From assembly GCA_001767575.1 (NCBI GenBank), contig MELI01000108.1:1808-12007 (forward strand): a stretch of DNA of 10,200 nucleotides, in the 5' to 3' direction. The stretch is from Candidatus Aquicultor primus. GTDB taxonomy: Bacteria; Actinomycetota; Aquicultoria; Aquicultorales; Aquicultoraceae. The notes beneath the pieces were generated by a model. That model was not told the origin of the DNA and searched no databases. It was given only the letters and a program-made list of their open reading frames with translations. Shown piece by piece: positions 1-5,300 of this stretch. Position 1 is the stretch's first letter; each line of letters starts with the position of its first letter. Made by a program: the position numbers and the translations under genes.

Positions 1-757
1 AGTGGCCGCGCGTGTACGGGTCCTTGGCCTCGAGCGCCTGGACCAACGCTTTGACCGTATCGAGATACGCGCCTCGCAACTGCATATAGACCTGGAAAGT
101 CTGCCGGGCGATGAGCAGCGGCACTATTAAAAGGACAAAGCTCGCCGGCCCGGTCAGGTAGTATATCTGTGCCAGAACCAAGCCCAGCACGCCGAGGGCG
201 AAATAGTTCGGGATGAGCCACTGGTAGTCGAAGCGCCAGATACCAACGGGTGATTCGTCGTTTAAGAGGCCGACGCCAAGGGCGATAAGGCCGGTGTTTA
301 TAGCGAAGAACACCGTGCTCGCGAAGACTACGGGCACGATTATATACGGGAAGTCGGCGACGGTTATCCCGCCGATAGAGCCGCCGGTCAAGATGTAGAC
401 ATAGCCGGCGGCAAAGGCCGATATAACATAATTGCACGCGCTGAAGACCATCTTATACCAGGGGATTTTGCGTTTGAGGTCACTGATATTGATGACCGTT
501 ATAAGGCTGGCAATGGCTACAGCCTGGGGGCCGAAGAGGAGTGCCGCCGCAAAAATAACGGCGAAACTAACTGAAATCGAAGCGTTTTTAGGTAGCGGGA
601 TGGTAAACGAGTCGGCGACAAAAATGAACAACGCAAAGAAAGCGACATCCGCCCAAGATAGAGCGGGCTTGGTTATCAAACTTGCAATCAAAACCACAAA
701 TGCCGCTGCATATACGCTATAAAAAAATATTCTCGCCTTAGAAGTGATGTCCTTCAC
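1..757 (-). CDS. Membrane-anchored HD-GYP phosphodiesterase/receptor, N-terminal part (runs off the window)
   Basis: The 252 visible codons read as a polytopic membrane region followed by the first residues of an HD-GYP domain. Hydrophobic segments lie at about residues 11-29, 36-54, 62-90, 105-124, 136-164 and 181-219. A short linker then leads into ALEAKDPYTRGH at 241-252, which is the characteristic opening of HD-GYP domains; its last His begins the metal-binding HD region, and the rest lies beyond position 1. HD-GYP proteins usually hydrolyse cyclic di-GMP; the membrane part would be the sensor. Its ligand is unknown. The GTG at 757 is chosen because the hydrophobic domain begins directly after it; a weak AAAGAGA sequence precedes it by about 5 nt. 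The micropeptide ORF 85 nt upstream and the hairpins between suggest regulation through the leader. Family call is firm, ligand and output are not visible. Confidence 0.9.
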   Translation of the reverse strand, partial: MKDITSKARIFFYSVYAAAFVVLIASLITKPALSWADVAFFALFIFVADSFTIPLPKNASISVSFAVIFAAALLFGPQAVAIASLITVINISDLKRKIPWYKMVFSACNYVISAFAAGYVYILTGGSIGGITVADFPYIIVPVVFASTVFFAINTGLIALGVGLLNDESPVGIWRFDYQWLIPNYFALGVLGLVLAQIYYLTGPASFVLLIVPLLIARQTFQVYMQLRGAYLDTVKALVQALEAKDPYTRGH

Positions 758-798
758 TGTATCTCTTTGAGTGTTAAGGGTCGAACCGACAGCCGGTC

Positions 799-826
799 GT
801 CCTTCTTGCTTTAAATAAAGAAGGAC
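799..826 (-). repeat. Local hairpin in the HD-GYP leader
   Basis: GTCCTTCTT at 799-807 is the exact reverse complement of AAGAAGGAC at 818-826, giving a 9-bp stem with a 10-nt AT-rich loop. No T-tract follows on either strand, so it does not look like a rho-independent terminator. It lies between the micropeptide stop and the HD-GYP start and shares 823-826 with the long-range 15-bp repeat, so the two helices cannot both form completely. Confidence 0.7.
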
Positions 827-842
827 CGACATCAAAAGAAAA

Positions 843-923
843 TCAACCCATTCTGCTGCCGGCACCGCCGGCCAGAATCAAGCTTGCAAGGGCAACGAGT
901 GTCATCAGAATACGGGCTTTCAA
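843..923 (-). CDS. 26-residue hydrophobic micropeptide upstream of the HD-GYP gene
   Basis: A short ORF begins with TTG at 923 and stops with TGA at 843-845. It is preceded by AAAAGGAGGT, as close to the anti-Shine-Dalgarno complement as any site in the window, with about 8 nt to this TTG; another in-frame TTG at 926 would be only 5 nt away. The peptide has a basic start (MKAR), a hydrophobic core (ILMTLVALASLILA) and a small, Gly-rich basic tail (GGAGSRMG). This looks like a short signal sequence or single membrane segment with an external tail; there is no Cys, so it is not a lipoprotein. It lies 85 nt before the membrane HD-GYP gene, which could suggest a signal peptide or a regulatory leader peptide for that receptor. 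I do not recognise a named family. Translation is plausible from the ribosome binding site and composition but is unproven. Confidence 0.6.
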   Translation of the reverse strand: MKARILMTLVALASLILAGGAGSRMG

Positions 924-950
924 CAAAGAGACCTCCTTTTAGGTTCTCTC

Positions 951-976
951 CCCTTCCCCGCTCGCTAACGGAAGGG
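951..976 (-). repeat. Hairpin upstream of the micropeptide ribosome binding site
   Basis: CCCTTCC at 951-957 pairs exactly with GGAAGGG at 970-976, a 7-bp GC-rich stem with a 12-nt loop. In the minus-strand transcript it ends about 11 nt before the AAAAGGAGGT of the micropeptide. No T-tract follows, so it is not a terminator; it could shape access to the ribosome binding site. Confidence 0.5.
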
Positions 977-1055
977 TCAGCACCGCTCCGCTCAATAACT
1001 AATCGATTGTTCACCTTTGTCTTAAAGCATTTTGATGTCGGTCCAGAAATCAACG

Positions 1056-1703
1056 CTATGGGGTTATCAAGAATTCCAAGCGCCTGTTGACAGCGTCGAG
1101 CACCGCTCTTACTATCGCTTCACGCTCATCGTCTTTTACTATAGCACAACCGACATATGTCTCATCGCCGCTACTGCCGAGTAGCGCTACCGAGGCAACG
1201 ACAACCGTATCGCGGCCCAAAGCCATCGCCGTGATGTCTTCGAGGGCGAAAGCCTCGTCCCCTGGGATTATCTGCTCTACGGCGGCTAAGGTAGCGCTCG
1301 CGACAAGCCGTAGCCTGCCTGCTCTCGATGCAACGCCCTCCGCCAGGCCTTCGTATGAAGTGTCTCCGTGACGCAAGGTCACAGCGACTCTGGCCCGCCG
1401 GTCATCGACTTCGTGCCGGACGGAATCGAGTTTCGGCCGCGCTCTACACACCCTTGTCTGGGCGGAGCCTAGCTGGGCGATACTGATTTTACGGTGGTTT
1501 ACGGGTAGGCCAAACTGCGCCATCAACATCGATTCGATGTCCCGGGAGATTTGCTTAGGCCCTTTGCCCGAACTCGCTAAGATATGAATCTCTTCGATTC
1601 CGCGACCCGGACCGACTACGATTCGTGCCGCCTTGATTTCTTCGATTTGGCAGATCAAGCTCTCGATTTCTTCGACCGAGACGTTGTCTATCGTCGGATT
1701 CAT
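1056..1703 (-). CDS. Conserved protein of unknown function, two-part architecture
   Basis: A 215-residue soluble protein; I cannot assign it a named function. Residues about 10-78 alternate predicted helix and strand (IESLICQIEEI, ARIVVGPGRGIEEIHILAS, PKQISRDIESML, VNHRKISIAQL), a compact ferredoxin/ACT-like pattern. A charged linker (about 84-104) leads to a second domain at about 105-212, containing YEGLAEGVASRAGRLRLVAS, ALEDITAMALGRDTVVVASV and IVRAVLDAVNRRLE. There is no signal peptide, membrane segment or catalytic motif. The ATG at 1703 is supported by GAGG with 7 nt spacing. It follows hpf by 85 nt and precedes the micropeptide and HD-GYP gene, so it is probably co-transcribed with one or both. 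The pattern seems familiar from hypothetical proteins of Gram-positive anaerobes, but no family name can be given from sequence alone. Confidence 0.8.
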   Translation of the reverse strand: MNPTIDNVSVEEIESLICQIEEIKAARIVVGPGRGIEEIHILASSGKGPKQISRDIESMLMAQFGLPVNHRKISIAQLGSAQTRVCRARPKLDSVRHEVDDRRARVAVTLRHGDTSYEGLAEGVASRAGRLRLVASATLAAVEQIIPGDEAFALEDITAMALGRDTVVVASVALLGSSGDETYVGCAIVKDDEREAIVRAVLDAVNRRLEFLITP

Positions 1704-1788
1704 TTGGGTTCCTCTTCTGCCACCTTGCTGCGAACGACTTGTTCGATAAGTGCTTCCCTTTTACTATAACGCAATTGCGCGGCCGACG

Positions 1789-2346
1789 TTACATCTTGCC
1801 GGAAATCGGCTCAATTAAACCGTAGTTATGGTCGCGACGCCTGTAGACGACGTTTACCTCATCGGTGTCGGCGTTGGTGAAGACAAAGAAATCGTGCCCT
1901 AAAAGCTCCATCTGTTGGGTCGCCTCGTCGGCGTCCATGGGCTTGACCGCAATCTGCTTGACTTTAACGATACGCGGGCCTTCGAACTCATCTTCGACCG
2001 CGACGAGAGCCGCGCTCATCTCACCTGGCTTCGGAGAACCCTTGGCGCTCTTGGAGAGTTTGTTCTTATACCGTTTGATTTGCCGTTCGAGCTTGTCGAC
2101 GACCATATCGATTGAGGCATACATGTCGGTCGAGGACTCCTTTGCCCTAAGGATTGGCCCCTTCGGAAAGACTGTTACCTCGATGGTCTTCGATTTTTCG
2201 ATGCTCGGGTTCTTCTCATCTATGAAAGCGATTTCGATTTTGATGATTTTGTCGAAATACTTGCTTATCCTCCCGATTTTCTCTTCGGCATATGCCCGAA
2301 GCGCATCGGTTACCTCCATATGCCTGCCTTTTACGATCATTTCCAT
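1789..2346 (-). CDS. hpf: Long-form ribosome hibernation promoting factor
   Basis: The 185-residue product has the two domains of long HPF. Residues 1 to about 100 form the S30AE/sigma-54 modulation fold that sits in the 30S decoding site, with EVTDALRAYAEEKIGRISKYF as helix 1. Residues about 128-182 form the C-terminal dimerisation domain, with QMELLGHDFFVFTNADTDEV and NVVYRRRDHNYGLIEP nearly canonical. Long HPF pairs 70S ribosomes into inactive 100S particles in stationary phase or starvation. An ATG at 2352 is also in frame, but AGGAG is only 3 nt from it and 9 nt from the ATG at 2346. Starting at 2346 also places MEMIVKGRH exactly where the family begins. It follows the cold-shock gene on the same strand but is separated from it by a terminator, so it probably has its own promoter. 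Confidence 0.96.
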   Translation of the reverse strand: MEMIVKGRHMEVTDALRAYAEEKIGRISKYFDKIIKIEIAFIDEKNPSIEKSKTIEVTVFPKGPILRAKESSTDMYASIDMVVDKLERQIKRYKNKLSKSAKGSPKPGEMSAALVAVEDEFEGPRIVKVKQIAVKPMDADEATQQMELLGHDFFVFTNADTDEVNVVYRRRDHNYGLIEPISGKM

Positions 2347-2462
2347 GCGCATACACTCCTAACTATGCTCGGGTCAACCGACAGTTCTTATACTTTGAAT
2401 AACTACAGTAGAGGAAATGAAGGTCGACTCTATGCCCCTTTTATTCTTAGAATCTTCCCATA

Positions 2463-2490
2463 TGTATATATAGTTTACCAGCAAAGCCAA
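2463..2490 (-). promoter_or_regulatory. Candidate sigma-70-type promoter for hpf
   Basis: On the minus strand TTGGCT (2485-2490) is followed after 16 nt by TATACA (2463-2468), each matching 4 of 6 consensus bases, in an AT-rich stretch between the cold-shock terminator and hpf. The leader would be about 110 nt. Some promoter is expected here because of the terminator upstream, but this particular pair is weak. Confidence 0.3.
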
Positions 2491-2565
2491 TCGCCGGCAT
2501 ACCTTTTTACATCAAATCTTTGACCTGTTGATGGCCGGCGCATACGCCCTGCCGACACACTAACG

Positions 2566-2593
2566 TAAAACCCCATGTATGAAATACATGGGG
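2566..2593 (-). terminator. Rho-independent terminator of the cold-shock gene
   Basis: CCCCATGTAT at 2571-2580 pairs perfectly with ATACATGGGG at 2584-2593, a 10-bp stem with a 3-nt loop. In minus-strand orientation it is followed by TTTTA. It lies 33 nt downstream of the cold-shock stop codon. The T-tract is short but the stem is perfect, and it separates the cold-shock transcript from hpf. Confidence 0.85.
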
Positions 2594-2626
2594 TGTTGTT
2601 GTTGGTTTTCAGTGACTTCAAAATGT

Positions 2627-2830
2627 TTATACTTGTCTTTGGACATTTGAAGCCTGAGGACCGCGATCTCCCTCAACCACCTCGAACATGACTGCCTGGC
2701 CTTCGTTGAGGGTCTTAAAGCCTTCCTCCTGAATGGCAGAAAAGTGTACGAAGACATCATCGCCGCTTTCCAGCTCGATAAATCCGTAGCCTTTCTCCGC
2801 GCTAAACCATTTGACCGTTCCCTGAAGCAC
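2627..2830 (-). CDS. CspA-family cold-shock protein
   Basis: A 67-residue single cold-shock domain protein, the usual length for the family. It contains [16 protein letters not shown] (about 4-19) with RNP1 at KGYGFIE, and VFVHFSAI (26-33) carrying RNP2, the aromatic surface that binds single-stranded RNA and DNA. The role is RNA chaperone or antiterminator; cold induction cannot be told from sequence. Two in-frame GTG codons occur at 2836 and 2830. The first lies inside the AGGAGG Shine-Dalgarno (2836-2841) and cannot be the start. The second has 5 nt spacing and gives MLQGTVKWF, the family-typical beginning. It is monocistronic: its own promoter-like site is upstream and a terminator follows. 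The leader appears short (about 30 nt), unlike the long structured leader of E. coli cspA. Confidence 0.96.
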   Translation of the reverse strand: MLQGTVKWFSAEKGYGFIELESGDDVFVHFSAIQEEGFKTLNEGQAVMFEVVEGDRGPQASNVQRQV

Positions 2831-2867
2831 GTGCACCTCCTAAATCCATACAAACCAACAACCTGGG

Positions 2868-2894
2868 TACATAATACCACTTTGAACCCGTCAA
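2868..2894 (-). promoter_or_regulatory. Candidate promoter of the cold-shock gene
   Basis: On the minus strand TTGACG (2889-2894, 5 of 6 consensus) is followed after 15 nt by TATGTA (2868-2873). The spacing is short for a sigma-70 site, but the -35 is strong and the position is about 38 nt before the start codon. There is no other obvious candidate close to the gene. Confidence 0.45.
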
Positions 2895-3287
2895 CAAAAC
2901 GAAAGTGCTATGTATAGTACCTATAATTACATACATACCACTCAGGAAAGCCAATCACCAGGTAAATATTGTCATATTAATATGGTTGCTGTTACGACAC
3001 CAGTCATCCGTAAACCGGTGGCGCGCATACCACGCCGCGTAGGGGTTCTTTATATTCCGCGAATTTGACATGCCTATATAGGCGAAAGGCGTCTCTTATA
3101 ATACAGCACAAGGTATATGAGCGCGTCGCCTTTTATGCATGAAGTGCGTGTTTTAGAATGATATTTATTAACAATATTATAATAAATTCTTACAATTGGC
3201 CAATCGGTTTGTGCTATTGTGTTTTTATGCTAATTATTATGACGTGCGACCCGAATACGCTGAACGCCGGATTGCAGGCAAAACCGC
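2895..3287. other. Divergent intergenic region between the cold-shock gene and comF
   Basis: No convincing gene is seen in this stretch. It is clearly more AT-rich than the flanking genes, especially 3155-3195. It contains three perfect palindromes: CATATTAATATG (2973-2984), GCCTATATAGGC (3072-3083) and ATTGGCCAAT (3195-3204). It also has an 8-bp inverted repeat ATTTATTA/TAATAAAT (3163-3170 and 3180-3187, 9-nt loop). These could be operators, bent DNA or an RNA gene; no known RNA family was recognised. A 14-residue ORF (3117-3161) has only weak start signals. Confidence 0.6.
3209..3237 (+). promoter_or_regulatory. Candidate promoter of comF
   Basis: TTGTGC (3209-3214) is followed after 17 nt by AATTAT (3232-3237), matching 3 and 4 of 6 consensus bases. 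The palindrome ATTGGCCAAT lies directly upstream (3195-3204), where an operator could sit. The match is weak; the location about 50 nt before comF is the main support. Confidence 0.3.
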
Positions 3288-4091
3288 ATGAATCGCCATA
3301 ACCCTATAGGGAGTCGCGCCCTGTGCTCATTTCGCAGTACGTGGATGGGTTTGCGCCGCCTACTCGGTGGTATCTTAGAACTCGTTTTCCCGCAGGTCTG
3401 CCTGGTCTGCGAAAGCGCCTCAAAAGCGCCGCTCTGCGCGAGCTGCGCCGACAGCTTTTCACGAATAACCGGCCCAGTCTGCGAGAAGTGCGGCAAACCT
3501 TGCGTGCGGCCGGTCGCCGACTGCCGTGAATGCCGGGGAAAACACCTCCACTTTACTAGGGCGCGCTCCGGCGGCGCCTATACCGGCAGCCTAAAAAGCG
3601 CGATTCACTCGCTGAAATATAGAAACGGTAAGCGTCTTGTCGCATATCTCAGCCTCTTCATCGACGATGAGGCGGGTCATCTGATGGACGCTGTCGACGC
3701 TGTCGCCTTTGTCCCGCTCTCTAAACTCAAGGAATCCGGGCGCGGCTACAACCAATCAGGATTGCTCGCAAAGGAGCTGGCGCGCCGGCACGATAAGCCG
3801 CTTTACACCGGGCTCGCGAAGGTCAAGAACATACCGGAGCAACACCGACTCGGCTTCGCCCGGCGCGGGGACAACGTCAAGGGTGCTTTCCGGGCTTTCG
3901 GTAAAGTTCCCGAGCGCGTATTGCTCATCGACGATGTCTACACGACCGGGAGCACCGCGAGCGAGTGCGCGGGCGCCCTTAAGCAACGCGGCGCCGCAGT
4001 GGTTTATGTGCTGACTGTGGCCAGAACACCGCTCGATGGCTCCAAGGGCGACCATCGCCGCGCGGTTGTGGATTCTTGTAAATGCAGGTAA
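3288..4091 (+). CDS. comF: ComF-family amidophosphoribosyltransferase-like protein
   Basis: A 267-residue protein with the ComF layout. An N-terminal treble-clef zinc finger has Cys pairs at 38/41 and 50/53, and a second set at 65/68 and 79/82. The phosphoribosyltransferase fold follows. VPLSKLKESGRGYNQSGLLA (142-161) and NVKGAF (196-201) are family signatures, and VLLIDDVYTTGST (211-223) is the PRPP-binding loop. In naturally competent bacteria ComFC helps bring single-stranded DNA into the cytoplasm, acting with the ComFA helicase; many non-competent bacteria also carry this protein. No comFA is visible here. The start is uncertain: the ATG at 3288 has only a weak AGG 9 nt upstream, while the ATG at 3345 gives MGLRRLLGGILELVFP, closer to typical ComF N-termini, but also lacks a good ribosome binding site. 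It is the only clear plus-strand gene in the window. Confidence 0.93.
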   Translation: MNRHNPIGSRALCSFRSTWMGLRRLLGGILELVFPQVCLVCESASKAPLCASCADSFSRITGPVCEKCGKPCVRPVADCRECRGKHLHFTRARSGGAYTGSLKSAIHSLKYRNGKRLVAYLSLFIDDEAGHLMDAVDAVAFVPLSKLKESGRGYNQSGLLAKELARRHDKPLYTGLAKVKNIPEQHRLGFARRGDNVKGAFRAFGKVPERVLLIDDVYTTGSTASECAGALKQRGAAVVYVLTVARTPLDGSKGDHRRAVVDSCKCR

Positions 4092-4377
4092 AATCAGGTA
4101 GGTTAAGACTTTGGGTTTCTGTTTAGGTCTGTGGTTGCCCCGGCGCCGCCCCGTGTTGCGCCGGATAATCCAAGCTAGATGCAGGCAAAAGGATCCACGT
4201 AAGGCAAAAGCTATCTATATCTGACTTTTGTTGAGCATGGTGCGTCTTAGGAGTAAGCCCTGCCGTTCCAGGAGGACGAGAGGGGTATCAGTGGCTCTAA
4301 AGTGGCTGCGAGGCCTCCAGCAGGCGAGTGTGGGGTCAAAGACCAGGTCAGCTAAGCAGAAGCCCAATTTTCTCGCG
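4092..4377. other. Intergenic region with hairpins, possible degenerate mobile-element tail or RNA
   Basis: This is 286 nt between the converging comF and AEC genes without a recognisable gene. A strong inverted repeat, CCGGCGC (4140-4146) with GCGCCGG (4158-4164), lies about 48 nt after the comF stop. It has no T-tract, so a terminator role is doubtful. On the plus strand one frame is open after a TGA near 4220 for about 55 codons, encoding an Arg/Ser-rich stretch that ends SAKQKPNFLALTHQ and overlaps the AEC stop. It has no ribosome binding site. The nucleotides AAGCAGAAGCCC near 4355 faintly recall the 3' end of IS200/IS605 tnpB genes, but one base short. That resemblance is from memory and weak. 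There is no canonical terminator for either gene. Confidence 0.5.
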
Positions 4378-5295
4378 CTAACCCACCAGTAAACTCAGGA
4401 CATATTGCCACACCGGTATCGTTACCAAGCTTATCATCGTCGTCGTGACGATGGCCGCGGGCAGAAAGTCGTTGTCCAGCCCGTATTTTAGCCCGATTAT
4501 CATCGAGAACATGGCCGCGGGCATCGATGCCTCCAACACGGTTATCCCTAGGTCGACGCGGCTCAACCCGAACAATGTCGCGCCGCCCAGCGCCACAAGC
4601 GGCGCCACAAAGAGCTTTATCGCGCTGACGATGCCCAGCTCGAGCTTGTATCGGCGCACCTGCCCGACCTCAAGGGCCAGCCCGATAGAGATCATTATCA
4701 ACGGCACCGTCGCTCCCGCCAAAAACCCGATGACGTCGAGCAAGAATTTCGGCAAGCCGACGCTTTTAAGCAAAAACGCGGCGACTAACCCCAGAAGCGG
4801 CGGGAACAAAAGTATCTCCCGCACCATGTTTATCTTCCCCTCTCGCTCACCGTACTTGCCGGCGACTATCAGGCCTGCGGTAAAGAAGATGATGATGGTC
4901 CCGAAGAGGTCGTAGAAGACCGCCTTTATCAGGTTCTCGATGCCGAAAATCTCCATCGTCAGCGGGAATCCGAGATAGCCGGTATTGCCGACGGCCGCGA
5001 CAATCAAGAGCGCCCCGAATGTCGGGCGCGAGCTGCGCGCAAAACGCCCTACCACAAAAGCCGTCAGCATGCTGACCACGACGATAATCAAAGCCAACAA
5101 CGATATCTTGATTATGGATAGCGATAGCTCAGATTCGAAAACAGCGCGAAATATGAGCGCCGGCATCGTGATGTAGACGATGATGTTGTTCAAGACCGCA
5201 TTATCCGCGCGCTTGAGCAGACCGGCTCGCTTGCTGAAAAACCCGATCGAGATGAGTATTAGAATTGACAGGATGATGCCGACTAATTCGTTGAT
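4378..5295 (-). CDS. AEC-family (auxin efflux carrier/malate permease-like) transporter, start codon unresolved
   Basis: This is a highly hydrophobic membrane protein with about 10 segments in two halves. It carries AEC-family features: NNIIVYITMPALIFRAVF near the N-terminus, AAVGNTGYLGFPLTMEIFG, a helix-breaking LAGATVPLIMISIGLAL, and EASMPAAMFSMIIGLKYGLD near the C-terminus. Bacterial members export or exchange organic anions or other small solutes; the substrate cannot be predicted. The first standard start in frame is TTG at 5193, giving 271 residues. However the in-frame sequence upstream still encodes the family's first helix (ELVGIILSILILISIGFFS, then KRAGLL). Reading from the ATC at 5295, 5 nt after the mtnA stop and after AAGAAGTAGGCGGT, gives 305 residues, the usual length. 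No ATG, GTG or TTG lies between the upstream in-frame TAA and 5193. It is the last gene of the punA-ahcY-mtnA cluster. Confidence 0.85.
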   Translation of the reverse strand: MNELVGIILSILILISIGFFSKRAGLLKRADNAVLNNIIVYITMPALIFRAVFESELSLSIIKISLLALIIVVVSMLTAFVVGRFARSSRPTFGALLIVAAVGNTGYLGFPLTMEIFGIENLIKAVFYDLFGTIIIFFTAGLIVAGKYGEREGKINMVREILLFPPLLGLVAAFLLKSVGLPKFLLDVIGFLAGATVPLIMISIGLALEVGQVRRYKLELGIVSAIKLFVAPLVALGGATLFGLSRVDLGITVLEASMPAAMFSMIIGLKYGLDNDFLPAAIVTTTMISLVTIPVWQYVLSLLVG

Positions 5296-5300
5296 ACCGC

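Larger units (their letters stand above)
823..1044. repeat. Perfect 15-bp inverted repeat enclosing the micropeptide ORF
   Basis: GGACCGACATCAAAA at 823-837 reappears as its exact reverse complement at 1030-1044, with 192 nt between. In a minus-strand transcript the upstream arm begins 11 nt after the stop codon of the 215-residue gene, and the downstream arm lies just after the micropeptide stop. The arms could pair as a long-range RNA helix closing a loop that holds the micropeptide and its ribosome binding site. Alternatively they are terminal inverted repeats of a 222-bp MITE-like insertion; AGAA stands directly outside both ends (819-822 and 1045-1048), as a 4-bp target duplication would. 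The repeat is certain, its meaning is not. Confidence 0.85.

Noticed and set aside
1770..1779. CGCAATTGCG palindrome just after hpf as a terminator
   Set aside because: The palindrome leaves no loop and no T-tract follows on the minus strand.
1865..2362. 165-codon plus-strand open frame
   Set aside because: It is antisense to hpf, whose protein is unmistakable; the composition is that of an antisense shadow and no family is recognisable.
2560..2880. 106-codon minus-strand frame overlapping the cold-shock gene
   Set aside because: It runs through the terminator and out-of-frame through csp; the csp frame has the RNP motifs and ribosome binding site.
3065..3102. Consensus TTGACA (3065-3070) and TATAAT (3097-3102) on the plus strand as one promoter
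   Set aside because: The spacing is 26 nt, far too long for a sigma-70 promoter.
3117..3161. 14-residue plus-strand ORF upstream of comF
   Set aside because: Only AAGG at 3 nt spacing precedes it and the peptide has no feature; probably chance.
3273..4190. TGCAGGCAAAA at 3273-3283 and 4180-4190, and TGCAGGTAAAA at 4083-4093, around comF
   Set aside because: Eleven-base matches are expected several times by chance in 10 kb, and the surroundings do not align.
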